This document shows, piece after piece, positions 31,503-39,919 of a DNA stretch of 64,000 nucleotides; within the stretch, counting starts at the first letter, position 1; the number at the start of each line of letters is the position of its first letter. The DNA is taken from assembly GCF_000716445.1 (NCBI RefSeq), contig NZ_JNWK01000031.1, positions 55,718 through 119,717 of the forward strand, written 5' to 3'. The position numbers and the translations under genes were made by a program. The stretch comes from Streptomyces wedmorensis. Its GTDB lineage: Bacteria > Actinomycetota > Actinomycetes > Streptomycetales > Streptomycetaceae. Under the pieces are notes generated by a model. It worked only from the letters and a program-made list of their open reading frames with translations, was not told where the DNA came from and searched no databases.

Positions 31503-31644
31503 CCCGGCTTGAGGCGCCGACCACGCCAGGCGCCTTGGCCCCCGACCCCGCTTGAGGCGCCGACCACGCCAGGCACCCTCGCCCCTGACCCGACCCGGGC
31601 CACCGACCACGCCAGCCCCTTCCGCGGGCGAGCGGGCGGGCCGG
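31473..31644 (+). repeat. 43-bp tandem array beginning in the 3' end of the NmrA-like gene
   Basis: The core GCCGACCACGCC begins at 31473, 31516 and 31559, and a near copy (ACCGACCACGCC) at 31602, exactly 43 bp apart each time. The first copy is inside the coding region of the NmrA-like gene (codons for ADHA), the other three follow its stop. CTTGAGGC is shared by the second and third units. Confidence 0.75.
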
Positions 31645-31741
31645 CGACGGGCGGGCGGGGCCGGCGACGGGCGGGCGGGCCGACTGGCGGGCGGCCGGAA
31701 TTCCCTGGCCGCCCGGCTCGCCCCGGTGACATCCTGTCCCC
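31503..31741. other. Repeat-rich intergenic region
   Basis: The 43-bp array occupies the left part. At 31639-31678 two identical 20-bp units of GGCCGGCGACGGGCGGGCGG follow, then GC-rich spacer. No gene or clear promoter is visible. Confidence 0.5.
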
Positions 31742-32479
31742 GTGAACGGACCGGAGATCCAGATCAGTTTCGCCCCCGGCCTGCGGCTCTTCGTCGCCTC
31801 GGAGCGGCGCTCGGGCCGCACCCCGGTGACCACCGACGGCAGCTCCTCGCTCGGCCATGTCGTGGAGTCCCTCGGGGTGCCGCTCACCGAGGCCGGACGG
31901 CTCCTGGTCGACGGCCGCCCCGTCGACGTGTCACACGTCCCGGCCGACGGCGAGACGGTCGAGGTGGAGGACATCGCCCGGCCGCAGCCGGTGCCCGGCG
32001 CACCGCTCCGGTTCCTGCTCGACGTGCACCTCGGCACGCTGGCCCGGCGACTGCGCCTGCTCGGCGTGGACGCGGCGTACGAGAGCGAGGACATCGGCGA
32101 CCCCGCGCTCGCCACCCTCTCCGCGCGCGAGCGGCGCGTCATGCTCTCGCGGGACCGCGGCCTGCTGCGCCGCCGCGAGCTGTGGGCGGGCGCCTACGTC
32201 TACAGCGACCGGCCGGACGACCAGCTCCGCGACGTGCTGGAGCGGTTCGCGCCGCCGCTCGCGCCCTGGACCCGCTGCACCGCGTGCAACGGGGAGTTGA
32301 CCGACACCGACAAGGACGCCGTCCGCGAGCGCCTCGAACAGGGCACCGAGAAGACGTACGACGTGTTCGCCCAGTGCGGGGCCTGCGGCCGGGTCTACTG
32401 GCGCGGCGCCCACCACGCCCGCCTGGAGGCGATCGTCTCCGACGCGGTACGGGAGTTCGGCGGCGCGAAGACCGCCTGA
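31742..32479 (+). CDS. Mut7-C RNase-domain protein with N-terminal ubiquitin-like domain
   Basis: 245 residues. The N-terminal half (about residues 1-80) looks like a small beta-grasp domain (LLVDGRPVDVSHVPADGETV). The C-terminal Mut7-C module starts RFLLDVHLGTLARRLRLLG and includes ALATLSARERRVMLSRDRGL, with acidic residues of a PIN-like RNase core. A zinc ribbon CTACN...CGACG near the end (about residues 180-220) completes it. Predicted nuclease; RNA target unknown. GTG start at 31742. Confidence 0.78.
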   Translation: MNGPEIQISFAPGLRLFVASERRSGRTPVTTDGSSSLGHVVESLGVPLTEAGRLLVDGRPVDVSHVPADGETVEVEDIARPQPVPGAPLRFLLDVHLGTLARRLRLLGVDAAYESEDIGDPALATLSARERRVMLSRDRGLLRRRELWAGAYVYSDRPDDQLRDVLERFAPPLAPWTRCTACNGELTDTDKDAVRERLEQGTEKTYDVFAQCGACGRVYWRGAHHARLEAIVSDAVREFGGAKTA

Positions 32480-32483
32480 CGGC

Positions 32484-32530
32484 ACGAGCACGAGCACGAG
32501 CCCCGGCACCGGCACCGGCACCGGCACCGG
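32484..32530. repeat. Hexanucleotide microsatellites between convergent genes
   Basis: CACGAG repeated three times and CACCGG repeated about four to five times in the 51-bp gap between the Mut7-C gene (ends 32479) and the MarR gene (ends 32531). Confidence 0.8.
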
Positions 32531-33016
32531 TCAGCCGAGGTCGCCGCCGCGCAGCCGCTCGATCTGTGCGGCACTCACCTCGACGGTCCGCCGCATGTGG
32601 GCGATGAGCAGGGCGACTTCGGCGTCGCTGTAGGCGTCGAACATCGTGCCCCAGGTCCCGTTCAGCTTCCGCCACAGGTCGCCGAGCTCCGCCATCCGCG
32701 CGGGCACGAGCGCCACGAGGACCCGCCGCCGGTCCTCGGTGTCGCGCTCCCGGGTCACGTACCCGGACCGTTCGAGACGGTCGACGAGCCGGGTCGCCGA
32801 GCCGGTGGTGAGCCCGGTCAGCTCGGCGACCCGCCCGGTGGTCACCGGGCCCTCCTCCAGGCTGAGCAGGTTCAGGCACTGCACATCGGTCGGGTGGAGC
32901 CGCAGGTGGTCGGCGACGGCCTGGTTGAACAGGGCGTACGCCGCCATGTAGCGGCGGGCCTCCCCGTACAGCTCGGTCATCAGGGCCTCGCGCCGGACGG
33001 AACTCTTCTGCGTCAT
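32531..33016 (-). CDS. MarR-family transcriptional regulator
   Basis: 161 residues. Winged helix-turn-helix with TTGRVAELTGLTTGSATRLV and DRLERSGYVTRERDTEDRRR, the signature MarR wing, flanked by dimerisation helices. Start ATG at 33016. It follows the TetR gene by 31 bp on the same strand, suggesting co-transcription. The ligand is unknown. Confidence 0.85.
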   Translation of the reverse strand: MTQKSSVRREALMTELYGEARRYMAAYALFNQAVADHLRLHPTDVQCLNLLSLEEGPVTTGRVAELTGLTTGSATRLVDRLERSGYVTRERDTEDRRRVLVALVPARMAELGDLWRKLNGTWGTMFDAYSDAEVALLIAHMRRTVEVSAAQIERLRGGDLG

Positions 33017-33047
33017 GCAGAGATTGTACGGCCCAGGAACCGTCGCG

Positions 33048-33608
33048 TCAGGGGGCTTCCGCCGTCAGATAGCGCTGCACGGTCGGACCCAGCCAGGCCA
33101 CGATCTCGTCGGTGGACATCTCGACGGCCGGCGGCAGTCGCAGCACGTAGCGCGCGAGCGCCATCCCGAGGATCTGGGACGCGACCAGCGCGGCCCGGCG
33201 CGGGGCCTGGTCCGGGTCGGGGCAGACCCCTCGGGTGACGGGACCCAGCTGCCGGGCGAAGACCGCCTGCATGCGCTCGGCCCCGGCCTCGTTGGTGACC
33301 CCCACCCGCAGCATCCCGGTCAGGACGTCGTCCCGCTCCCAGCGCTCCAGGAAGTGGGTGACGAGGACGGCCCCGATGTGCCGCGCCGGCAGGAGCCCCA
33401 GCTCGGGAAGGTCGAGCTCGATCTCCGAGGCGGCCGCGAACAGCCCCTCCTTGTTGCCGTAGTAGCGCATGACCATCGACGGATCGATCCCGGCGTCACG
33501 GGCGATGGCCCGGATGGTGGCGCGCTCGTACCCGTCGGAGGCGAAGCGCTCGCGCGCGGCCTCGAGGATGGCGGCCCGGGTGGCGTCGGAACGGCGGACG
33601 GTCGTCAT
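33048..33608 (-). CDS. TetR-family regulator of the adjacent monooxygenase
   Basis: 186 residues. Helix-turn-helix: RAAILEAARERFASDGYERA, then TIRAIARDAGIDPSMVMRYY. The C-terminal region is TetR-like (HFLERWERDDVLTGMLRVG). It is divergent from the FAD monooxygenase gene across a cluster of 16-bp palindromes, so it most likely represses both. ATG at 33608. Confidence 0.87.
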   Translation of the reverse strand: MTTVRRSDATRAAILEAARERFASDGYERATIRAIARDAGIDPSMVMRYYGNKEGLFAAASEIELDLPELGLLPARHIGAVLVTHFLERWERDDVLTGMLRVGVTNEAGAERMQAVFARQLGPVTRGVCPDPDQAPRRAALVASQILGMALARYVLRLPPAVEMSTDEIVAWLGPTVQRYLTAEAP

Positions 33609-33622
33609 ATCAACGACTGTAG

Positions 33623-33708
33623 GCCAACAGGTGTTGACACGCCATCGAAGCCACCCCTACCGTAGCCAACGAGCGTTGGCAAACAACCGTTGGCCAACGG
33701 ACGTGGGC
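33623..33708. promoter_or_regulatory. Phased array of TetR-type operators
   Basis: 16-bp sites of the form GCCAACG-NN-CGTTGGC: perfect at 33665-33680, one mismatch at 33693-33708, two mismatches at 33679-33694, and one at 33623-33638. All starts are 14 bp apart or a multiple (33623 + 42 = 33665). TTGACA at 33634-33639 with TACCGT 18 bp later gives a probable monooxygenase promoter covered by these sites. Confidence 0.75.
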
Positions 33709-33724
33709 ACCCCTGGAGGCAGCC

Positions 33725-35140
33725 ATGAGCACCACCACGGACACGGACGTACTCGTCATCGGCGCCGGCCCCACCGGCCTGCTCCTCGCCGGTGACCTGG
33801 CCGCCGCCGGCATCGGCGTCACCCTCGTCGAGCGCCGCCCGCACGGCCTCGGCAACCTCACCCGGGCCTTCGGCGTCCACGCCCGCACCCTGGAGCAGCT
33901 CGACGCCCGCGGCCTCGCCGACGACCTCCTCGCGACCGGCACGACCCTCGCCCACGCCCGCCTCTTCGGCAGCCTCGACCTCGACCTGACCCGCCTCGCC
34001 ACCCGCTTCAACCACCTGCTCGTCACCCCGCAGTACGAGGTCGAGCGCCTCCTGGAGCGCCGCGCGACGGCCGCCGGCGTCACCTTCCGGTACGAGACCG
34101 AACTCCGCGGACTGCACCAGGACGCCGACACGGTCACCGCCGACCTCACCGGCCCCGACGGCCCCCTCACCCTCCGCGCCCGTCACCTCGTCGGCACCGA
34201 CGGCGTCCGCAGCGCCGTCCGCTCCGCCCTCGGCCTGCCCTTCCCCGGCCGCTCCGTGATCCGCTCCATCGTCCTCGCCGACGTACGCCTCGCGGAGGAG
34301 CCCGCCGAGTCCTTCACCGTCAGCGGCTCGGGAAACACCTTCGCCTTCCTCGCCCCCTTCGGCGACGGCTGGTACCGGGTCATGGGCTGGGACCGCACCC
34401 GCCAGGTCCCCGACGGCGAGCCCGTCGACCTCGACGAGGTCCGCGACATCGCCCGGCGCGCCCTCGGGACCGACCTCGGCATGCACGACGCCCGCTGGAT
34501 CTCCCGCTTCCACAGCGACGAGCGCCAGGCCCCCGCCTACCGCGTCGGCCGGGTCTTCCTCGCGGGGGACGCCGCCCACGTCCACTCCCCCGCCGGCGGC
34601 CAGGGCATGAACACCGGCCTCCAGGACGCCGCCAACCTCTCCTGGAAGCTCGTCGCCGTCCTCCGCGGCGAGGCACCCGACGCCGAGGCCCTCCTCGACA
34701 GCTACCAGTCCGAGCGCCACCCCGTCGGCGCCGCCGTACTCCGCAGCAGCGGCGCCATCGTGCGCCTCGCGATGGCCCACACCCCGCTCACCCGCGCCGC
34801 CCGCGCCCTCGCCACCCGCCTCCTGAACGCGATACGGCCCGCCACCTCCCGGGCCATGGGCATGATCAGCGGAATCGGCATCGCGTACCCGCCCGCGCCC
34901 GGCACCGGCCGCCCCTCCGGCCGCCGCGCGCCCGACGTCCCCCTGCGCGAAGGGCGCCTCTACGAACTCCTCCGCCACGGCGACTTCGTCCTGATCACCC
35001 CGGAAGGCGCACCCGCCACCCTGCCCCCGACCGCCCCCGTCACCCTCGAACACCTCACCCGAGCGACCTGGGCCGACCCGGCGAAGCGCGCCACCGTCCT
35101 CGTCCGCCCCGACGGCTACGTCTACTCGGCCGGCCGCTGA
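33725..35140 (+). CDS. FAD-dependent aromatic monooxygenase (PHBH family)
   Basis: 471 residues. Flavin-binding motif VLVIGAGPTGLLLAGDLAAA at the N-terminus, GTDGVRSAVRSALG in the middle, and LAGDAAHVHSPAGGQGMNTG for the pyrophosphate site. Class A flavoprotein hydroxylase; related enzymes act on aromatic antibiotics, polyketides or phenols. ATG at 33725 has GGAGG about 7 nt upstream. Regulated by the divergent TetR. Substrate unknown; a detoxifying role would fit a TetR-controlled enzyme. Confidence 0.85.
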   Translation: MSTTTDTDVLVIGAGPTGLLLAGDLAAAGIGVTLVERRPHGLGNLTRAFGVHARTLEQLDARGLADDLLATGTTLAHARLFGSLDLDLTRLATRFNHLLVTPQYEVERLLERRATAAGVTFRYETELRGLHQDADTVTADLTGPDGPLTLRARHLVGTDGVRSAVRSALGLPFPGRSVIRSIVLADVRLAEEPAESFTVSGSGNTFAFLAPFGDGWYRVMGWDRTRQVPDGEPVDLDEVRDIARRALGTDLGMHDARWISRFHSDERQAPAYRVGRVFLAGDAAHVHSPAGGQGMNTGLQDAANLSWKLVAVLRGEAPDAEALLDSYQSERHPVGAAVLRSSGAIVRLAMAHTPLTRAARALATRLLNAIRPATSRAMGMISGIGIAYPPAPGTGRPSGRRAPDVPLREGRLYELLRHGDFVLITPEGAPATLPPTAPVTLEHLTRATWADPAKRATVLVRPDGYVYSAGR

Positions 35141-35170
35141 GCGACCGCGGACACGCACCCCCGGAGGACG

Positions 35171-35653
35171 TCAGAACACGTACGGATCACCGGTCGCGAG
35201 CACCAGGACCCGGTGCCGGTCGTTCCGCGGATTCCGGTCGGCCACCCCGTCCCGCCAGGCCGTGGTGATGTCCACCGTCAGCTCGTCCGGCAGGCCGGCC
35301 GTCCGCAGGTCCAGCGCCAGCTCCCCGGCACCCCCCACGGCCCGCAGCTCACCGGTCCGGCAGGACACCACCCGGTCACTGCTCCACAGACAGGCCGGCG
35401 GCAGCTCCCGGCCACCCGCCATCGGCTCGGAGAAGGCGAGCCGGACCGTCGCCTGGGCCAGATCGGACGGCCCGTGGTTCTCACTGACCAGCCAGACGCC
35501 CAGCCTCCCGTCCCACAGGGAGGCATGACCGTGATGGGACAGATCCGCCTCGGGCCCGGTCTTCGCCCCCACGGCGCCGGCACTCCCACCCGCACCCGTC
35601 ACCACCGCGGCCGCGAGAGCGACCCCGAGCACACTCTTCCGCAATCCACGCAT
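35171..35653 (-). CDS. Small secreted protein
   Basis: 160 residues. A signal peptide (KSVLGVALAAAVVTGAG) ends near residue 25 at an Ala/Gly-rich site. The mature part is beta-rich (SLWDGRLGVWLVSENHGPSD) with a cysteine pair (PPACLW, VVSCRT), resembling short surface beta-sandwich proteins. The ATG at 35653 is chosen; a longer start at 35680 would add MMVGGYFGP. Not assignable to a function. Confidence 0.6.
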   Translation of the reverse strand: MRGLRKSVLGVALAAAVVTGAGGSAGAVGAKTGPEADLSHHGHASLWDGRLGVWLVSENHGPSDLAQATVRLAFSEPMAGGRELPPACLWSSDRVVSCRTGELRAVGGAGELALDLRTAGLPDELTVDITTAWRDGVADRNPRNDRHRVLVLATGDPYVF

Positions 35654-35818
35654 AGGCCCAAAATACCCACCTACCATCACATCTTATGACAACCCATCAG
35701 CCCGCGTGTCCCGCACACCCGACCCCCACCCCCACGCCCCGCGAGGCCACCGGACACCGCCCCCACCTATCCTGACCGGGCGATCGACGTAATCGACCAC
35801 CTGCGCGAGGAGCACGTC

Positions 35819-36583
35819 ATGACCGGCCCCGGTACCCCCATCGCCGTCATCACCGGAGCAAGCAGCGGCATCGGCGCCGCCACCGCCCGCCGACTGGCCG
35901 CCGCCGGCTACCGCGTGGTCCTCACCGCCCGCCGCAAGGACCGCATCGAAGCCCTCGCCGCCGAGATCAACGAGGCCGGCCACCAGGCCACCGCCTACGC
36001 CCTCGACGTCACCGACCGCGCCGCCGTCGACGAGTTCGCCACCGCCTTCCGCACCCTCGCCGTCCTCGTCAACAACGCCGGCGGCGCCCTCGGCGCCGAC
36101 CCCGTCGCCACCGGCGACCCCGCCGACTGGCGTCAGATGTACGAGGTCAACGTCATCGGCACCCTGAACCTCACCCAGGCCCTGCTCCCCGCCCTCATCG
36201 CCGGCGGCGACGGCACGGTCGTCGTCCTCTCCTCCACCGCCGGCCACTCCACCTACGAGGGCGGCGCCGGCTACGTCGCCGCCAAGAACGGCGCCCGCGT
36301 CCTCGCCGAGACCCTCCGCCTCGAGATCGTCGGCACCCCCGTCCGCGTCATCGAGATCGCCCCCGGCATGGTCAAGACCGACGAGTTCGCCACCACCCGC
36401 TTCCGCGGCGACACCGACAAGGCCGCCAAGGTCTACGCCGGCGTCGCCGAACCCCTCACCGCCGACGACGTCGCCGACACCATCACCTGGGCCTGCACCC
36501 GCCCCCCGCACGTCAACATCGACCTCCTCATCGTCCGCCCCCGCGCCCAGGCCTCCAACACCAAGATCCACCGCGAGCTCTGA
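35819..36583 (+). CDS. Short-chain dehydrogenase/reductase (classical SDR)
   Basis: 254 residues. TGASSGIGAATARRLAAAG (TGxxxGxG), NNAGG, the catalytic Ser in VVVLSSTAGHS and YVAAK (Tyr/Lys). Resembles serine 3-dehydrogenase/YdfG-type NADP-dependent reductases (LNLTQALLPALIAGG). Cytosolic. ATG at 35819 preceded by GCGAGGAG. Terminated by a strong hairpin. Confidence 0.9.
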   Translation: MTGPGTPIAVITGASSGIGAATARRLAAAGYRVVLTARRKDRIEALAAEINEAGHQATAYALDVTDRAAVDEFATAFRTLAVLVNNAGGALGADPVATGDPADWRQMYEVNVIGTLNLTQALLPALIAGGDGTVVVLSSTAGHSTYEGGAGYVAAKNGARVLAETLRLEIVGTPVRVIEIAPGMVKTDEFATTRFRGDTDKAAKVYAGVAEPLTADDVADTITWACTRPPHVNIDLLIVRPRAQASNTKIHREL

Positions 36584-36598
36584 GCCGGGAACGAGAAC

Positions 36599-36633
36599 GG
36601 GACGGGGTGCCGCCTCACGCGGCACCCCGTCCC
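36599..36633. terminator. Bidirectional terminator, 15-bp stem
   Basis: GGGACGGGGTGCCGC (36599-36613) pairs perfectly with GCGGCACCCCGTCCC (36619-36633), loop CTCAC, between the convergent SDR and rtcB genes. Confidence 0.88.
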
Positions 36634-36645
36634 GTCTTCCTGCGG

Positions 36646-37839
36646 TCAGCCCTTCACACAGATGACCTGCTTCAGCTTCGCGACGACCTCCACCAGGTCC
36701 CGCTGCTGGTCGATGACCTTCTCGATCGGCTTGTAGGCGCCCGGGATCTCGTCGACGACACCGGAGTCCTTACGGCACTCCACGCCCCGCGTCTGCTCCT
36801 CCAGGTCTCGCACCGTGAAGCGCCGCTTCGCCGCGCTCCGGCTCATCTTCCGGCCCGCGCCGTGCGAGGCCGAGTTGAAGGACGCCGCGTTCCCCAGGCC
36901 CTTCACGATGTATGAGCCCGTGCCCATCGAGCCCGGGATGATCCCGAACTCCCCGGAACCGGCCCGGATCGCGCCCTTGCGCGTGACCAGCATGTCCATG
37001 CCCTCGTACCGCTCCTCCGCCACGTAGTTGTGGTGGCAGGAGATCACCGGATCGAAGGTCACCCGCGCCTTGCGGAACTCCCGGCGGACGACCTCCTGGA
37101 AGAGCGCCATCATGATCGCGCGGTTGTGCTTCGCGTACTCCTGCGCCCAGAAGAGGTCATGCCGGTAGGCCGCCATCTGCGGAGTGTCCGCGACGAACAC
37201 CGCCAGGTCGCGGTCGACGAGACCCTGGTTGTGCGGAAGCTTCTGCGCCTCGCCGATGTGGAACTCCGCCAGCTCCTTGCCGATGTTCCGCGACCCCGAA
37301 TGCAGCATCAGCCAGACGGCGCCCGAGGTGTCCAGGCAGAACTCCACGAAGTGGTTGCCCGACCCGAGCGTTCCCATCTGCTGCCCCGCCCGCTCCCGGC
37401 GGAACTTCACCGCGTCCGCCACCCCGTCGAACCGCGACCAGAAGTCGTCCCAGCCCGCCGTCGGGAACTGGTACAGCCGCTTCGGGTCCACCGCCTCGCG
37501 GTGCAGGCCGCGGCCGACCGGGATGGCCTGCTCGATCTTCGAGCGGAGGCGGGAGAGGTCACCCGGGAGGTCGTTCGCGGTGAGGGAGGTCTTGACGGCG
37601 GACATGCCGCAGCCGATGTCGACGCCGACCGCGGCCGGGCAGACCGCGCCCTGCATCGCGATGACCGAGCCGACCGTCGCGCCCTTGCCGTAGTGGACGT
37701 CCGGCATGACGGCGAGGCCCTTGATCCACGGAAGGGTGGCCACGTTGCGGAGCTGCTGCATGGCGCCGCCCTCGACCGTGGCGGGGTCGGCCCACATGCG
37801 GATCGGTACGTTCGCGCCCGGTACCTCTACGTACGACAT
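36646..37839 (-). CDS. rtcB: RNA-splicing ligase RtcB
   Basis: 397 residues. GVDIGCGM holds the Asp/Cys metal ligands, GTLGSGNHFVE, HSGSRNIGK, CHHNYV and ASHGAGRKMSR with the histidine that is guanylylated. The family joins 2',3'-cyclic-phosphate and 5'-OH RNA ends with GTP. A repair rather than tRNA-splicing role is likely in bacteria. ATG at 37839 has GGAAG very close. It is divergent from the lipoprotein gene. No archease gene is visible nearby. Confidence 0.92.
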   Translation of the reverse strand: MSYVEVPGANVPIRMWADPATVEGGAMQQLRNVATLPWIKGLAVMPDVHYGKGATVGSVIAMQGAVCPAAVGVDIGCGMSAVKTSLTANDLPGDLSRLRSKIEQAIPVGRGLHREAVDPKRLYQFPTAGWDDFWSRFDGVADAVKFRRERAGQQMGTLGSGNHFVEFCLDTSGAVWLMLHSGSRNIGKELAEFHIGEAQKLPHNQGLVDRDLAVFVADTPQMAAYRHDLFWAQEYAKHNRAIMMALFQEVVRREFRKARVTFDPVISCHHNYVAEERYEGMDMLVTRKGAIRAGSGEFGIIPGSMGTGSYIVKGLGNAASFNSASHGAGRKMSRSAAKRRFTVRDLEEQTRGVECRKDSGVVDEIPGAYKPIEKVIDQQRDLVEVVAKLKQVICVKG

Positions 37840-38013
37840 ACTTCCTCGATTCCCCCGAAAAGTCAGATAACGCAAAAACCGGAGCCAAAGCCCGTACAGG
37901 TGACAGCGGACCGGCATCAACGGCTGCGTGTGCGATAGACATTGTGTCCATCGGCCGGGTTCGCGCGGCAAACCGTTTTCGGGAAAGACTTCGGGAGAAG
38001 GGAGCCTGGGACC

Positions 38014-38946
38014 GTGCAGCGAAAGAGGTACGCCCCCGGCCACGCCGGGCCCACGGCTCGGACCGCCGTCGTCCTCACCAGCGTCCTGGGCCTCGGCCTG
38101 GGGCTCGGCCTCACCGGCTGCTCCGCCGGTGCCCCCGCCGACGACGTCACCGTCGACGCGAAGGCGGGCCCCGCCGCCCCCGTCGTGCCTCCCGGCCGCT
38201 ACCGCACCCTCTTCGAGCCCTGCGGCTCCGTCCCGCAGGCCACCCTCAAGGACCTGCTGCCGGGCGCCGCCTCGCTGCCGGACGCCGAGCGGGACAAGGC
38301 GTACCGCGGTACGGCCTCCGTCACGTACGACACGGACCGGCGCGTCGGCTGCACCTGGCGGGCCGACAGTCCCGACACCTCGCACCGGCTCACGCTCGAC
38401 GTCGAGCGGGTCGTCTCGTACGACGCCACCATCAGCGACGCGGACCGCGCGCAGTCGGTGTTCACCGCCAAGCAGCTCGAGGCGGGCATCCCGCTGCCCA
38501 CCACCGCTCCGCCGTCGCCCACGGCGACGACGCCGCCCGCCACGACGCCCCCGGCGTCGACGACGGGCACGATGGCGGTCACGGCGGGGGTTCCGCTCAC
38601 ACCTCCGGGCCGGCTTCCGACGACCAAGGCCCCGACGACCGGCGCCACTCCGCCCGGTTCGGCCGACCCCACGTCCGCTCCCACTCCCACCGCGACGCCC
38701 ACCGGGCTCGAACCGCGCCTCCTCGACGACCTCGGCGAGATCGCGTACCTGGACGACGCCCTCAGCAGGGTCGGCGCGAACGGCCATCAGAGGTCCGTCA
38801 GCGTGGTGTTCCGCACATCCAACGTGATCGTGACGGTCTCCTACCGGGAGCAGACGACGGGGTCCGCCGAGGCCCCCGACAGCAAGGAACTGCAGGAAAA
38901 GGCCCGGAATCTGGCCCGGCTGCTGGCCGAGCGCCTGGAGGAGTAG
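38014..38946 (+). CDS. DUF3558-like lipoprotein with long Pro/Thr linker
   Basis: 310 residues. Signal peptide and lipobox LTGCSAG about residue 35. First domain has LFEPCGSVPQATLKDLLPGA and RRVGCTWRADSP, two Cys, as in DUF3558 antigens; a low-complexity Thr/Pro linker follows (about residues 165-230); then a C-terminal helical part (VSVVFRTSNVIVTVSYREQT). GTG at 38014 (GTG CAG CGA) has GGGAG about 9 nt upstream. Surface-exposed; function unknown. Paired with a second similar lipoprotein. Confidence 0.7.
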   Translation: MQRKRYAPGHAGPTARTAVVLTSVLGLGLGLGLTGCSAGAPADDVTVDAKAGPAAPVVPPGRYRTLFEPCGSVPQATLKDLLPGAASLPDAERDKAYRGTASVTYDTDRRVGCTWRADSPDTSHRLTLDVERVVSYDATISDADRAQSVFTAKQLEAGIPLPTTAPPSPTATTPPATTPPASTTGTMAVTAGVPLTPPGRLPTTKAPTTGATPPGSADPTSAPTPTATPTGLEPRLLDDLGEIAYLDDALSRVGANGHQRSVSVVFRTSNVIVTVSYREQTTGSAEAPDSKELQEKARNLARLLAERLEE

Positions 38947-39082
38947 CCGTTCCGCTCCGATCCGTGAGCGGATGGGGACCACGTAACGTGTCGGCGTATC
39001 CGTGACCGTTCCCGTGGCCACGGCCATGGCCGATCACCACCGGACCGCCGGCCGGACCGTACGACAAGCGACTGAAGGAACC

Positions 39083-39799
39083 ATGCAGCGATCAGCTACG
39101 CGCCTCTCCCGCATACTCGCCTGCGCCGCCGTCCCGGTGATGCTCGTCGCCGCCGGCTGCTCCTCCGACTCCGGTGATTCCGGGAAGCCGCAGGGCGGGG
39201 CCAAGACGTCGGCGGCCCCGGTGCCGACGCCGACGAAGACGGTGGAGGCCGCGAGGTTCGCGAAGCTGCCCGACGTCTGCAAGTCGGTCTCCGCCAAGAC
39301 GACGGCCGTGCTGGTTCCGAAGGCGAAGACGAAGAACGGCACGCCGGCCGCTTCCAGCGACCTGGCCAGCCGTGGCGGCTGCTCGTGGAACGGCCTGGAG
39401 GACAAGGGCGTCCACGGCTCGCACTACCGCTGGCTCGACGTGTCCTTCTACCGGTACGACTCGGACGTCTCGCTCGGCAGCGGCCAGGACCGCGCCCAGG
39501 AGAACCTGGCGAAGGAGCTCGCCAAGGTCCAGGAGACGCCGGGGGCCAAGAAGCTCCGCACCACGACGGCCGCGGGCGTCGGCGACGAGGCGCAGGCCGT
39601 CTCGTACCAGCTGCGCAAGACGGACGAGGACTTCGTCTACACCTCGGTCGTGGCGCGGACGGGCAACGTGCTGGTCCTCCTGTCGTTCAACGGCGCCGGA
39701 TACGCGGGGGCCATCGGACCGACGGACAAGCAGATCATGGACGGCGCCGTGAAGGCGGCCAAGGAGGCCGTGGCGGCGGTCGCGGCGGCGAACAAGTAG
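39083..39799 (+). CDS. DUF3558-like lipoprotein
   Basis: 238 residues. Signal peptide with lipobox VAAGCSSD, then a Pro/Thr linker and one domain with LPDVCKSVSAKTTAVLV and GGCSWNGLEDKG, the two-Cys DUF3558 pattern, and TSVVARTGNVLVLLSFNG. 238 residues against 310 for its neighbour, with which it shares domain layout. ATG at 39083 follows GAAGGAACC. The two genes are 136 bp apart and could be transcribed together. Confidence 0.75.
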   Translation: MQRSATRLSRILACAAVPVMLVAAGCSSDSGDSGKPQGGAKTSAAPVPTPTKTVEAARFAKLPDVCKSVSAKTTAVLVPKAKTKNGTPAASSDLASRGGCSWNGLEDKGVHGSHYRWLDVSFYRYDSDVSLGSGQDRAQENLAKELAKVQETPGAKKLRTTTAAGVGDEAQAVSYQLRKTDEDFVYTSVVARTGNVLVLLSFNGAGYAGAIGPTDKQIMDGAVKAAKEAVAAVAAANK

Positions 39800-39919
39800 G
39801 CACGGACCCGTACAGATCGGCATATTCAAGCGGAGCCCGTCCCTCCCCCGGGGGCCGGGTTTCGCGCGCATGTGCCACTCTGTGCGCGCCGGATGTCGTT
39901 TGACGGGAGGGGATCGCGG

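Noticed and set aside
31473..31644. CRISPR-like spacing of 43-bp repeats
   Set aside because: Units are contiguous and homologous along their whole length; there are no unique spacers and no cas genes.
31379..32142. Minus-strand frames opposite the NmrA-like and Mut7-C genes
   Set aside because: Arginine/glycine-rich shadow translations caused by high GC at third positions; both real genes have clear domains on the plus strand.
33725..36583. Biosynthetic gene cluster around the monooxygenase and SDR
   Set aside because: The enzymes are isolated, face different regulators and lack any core synthase.
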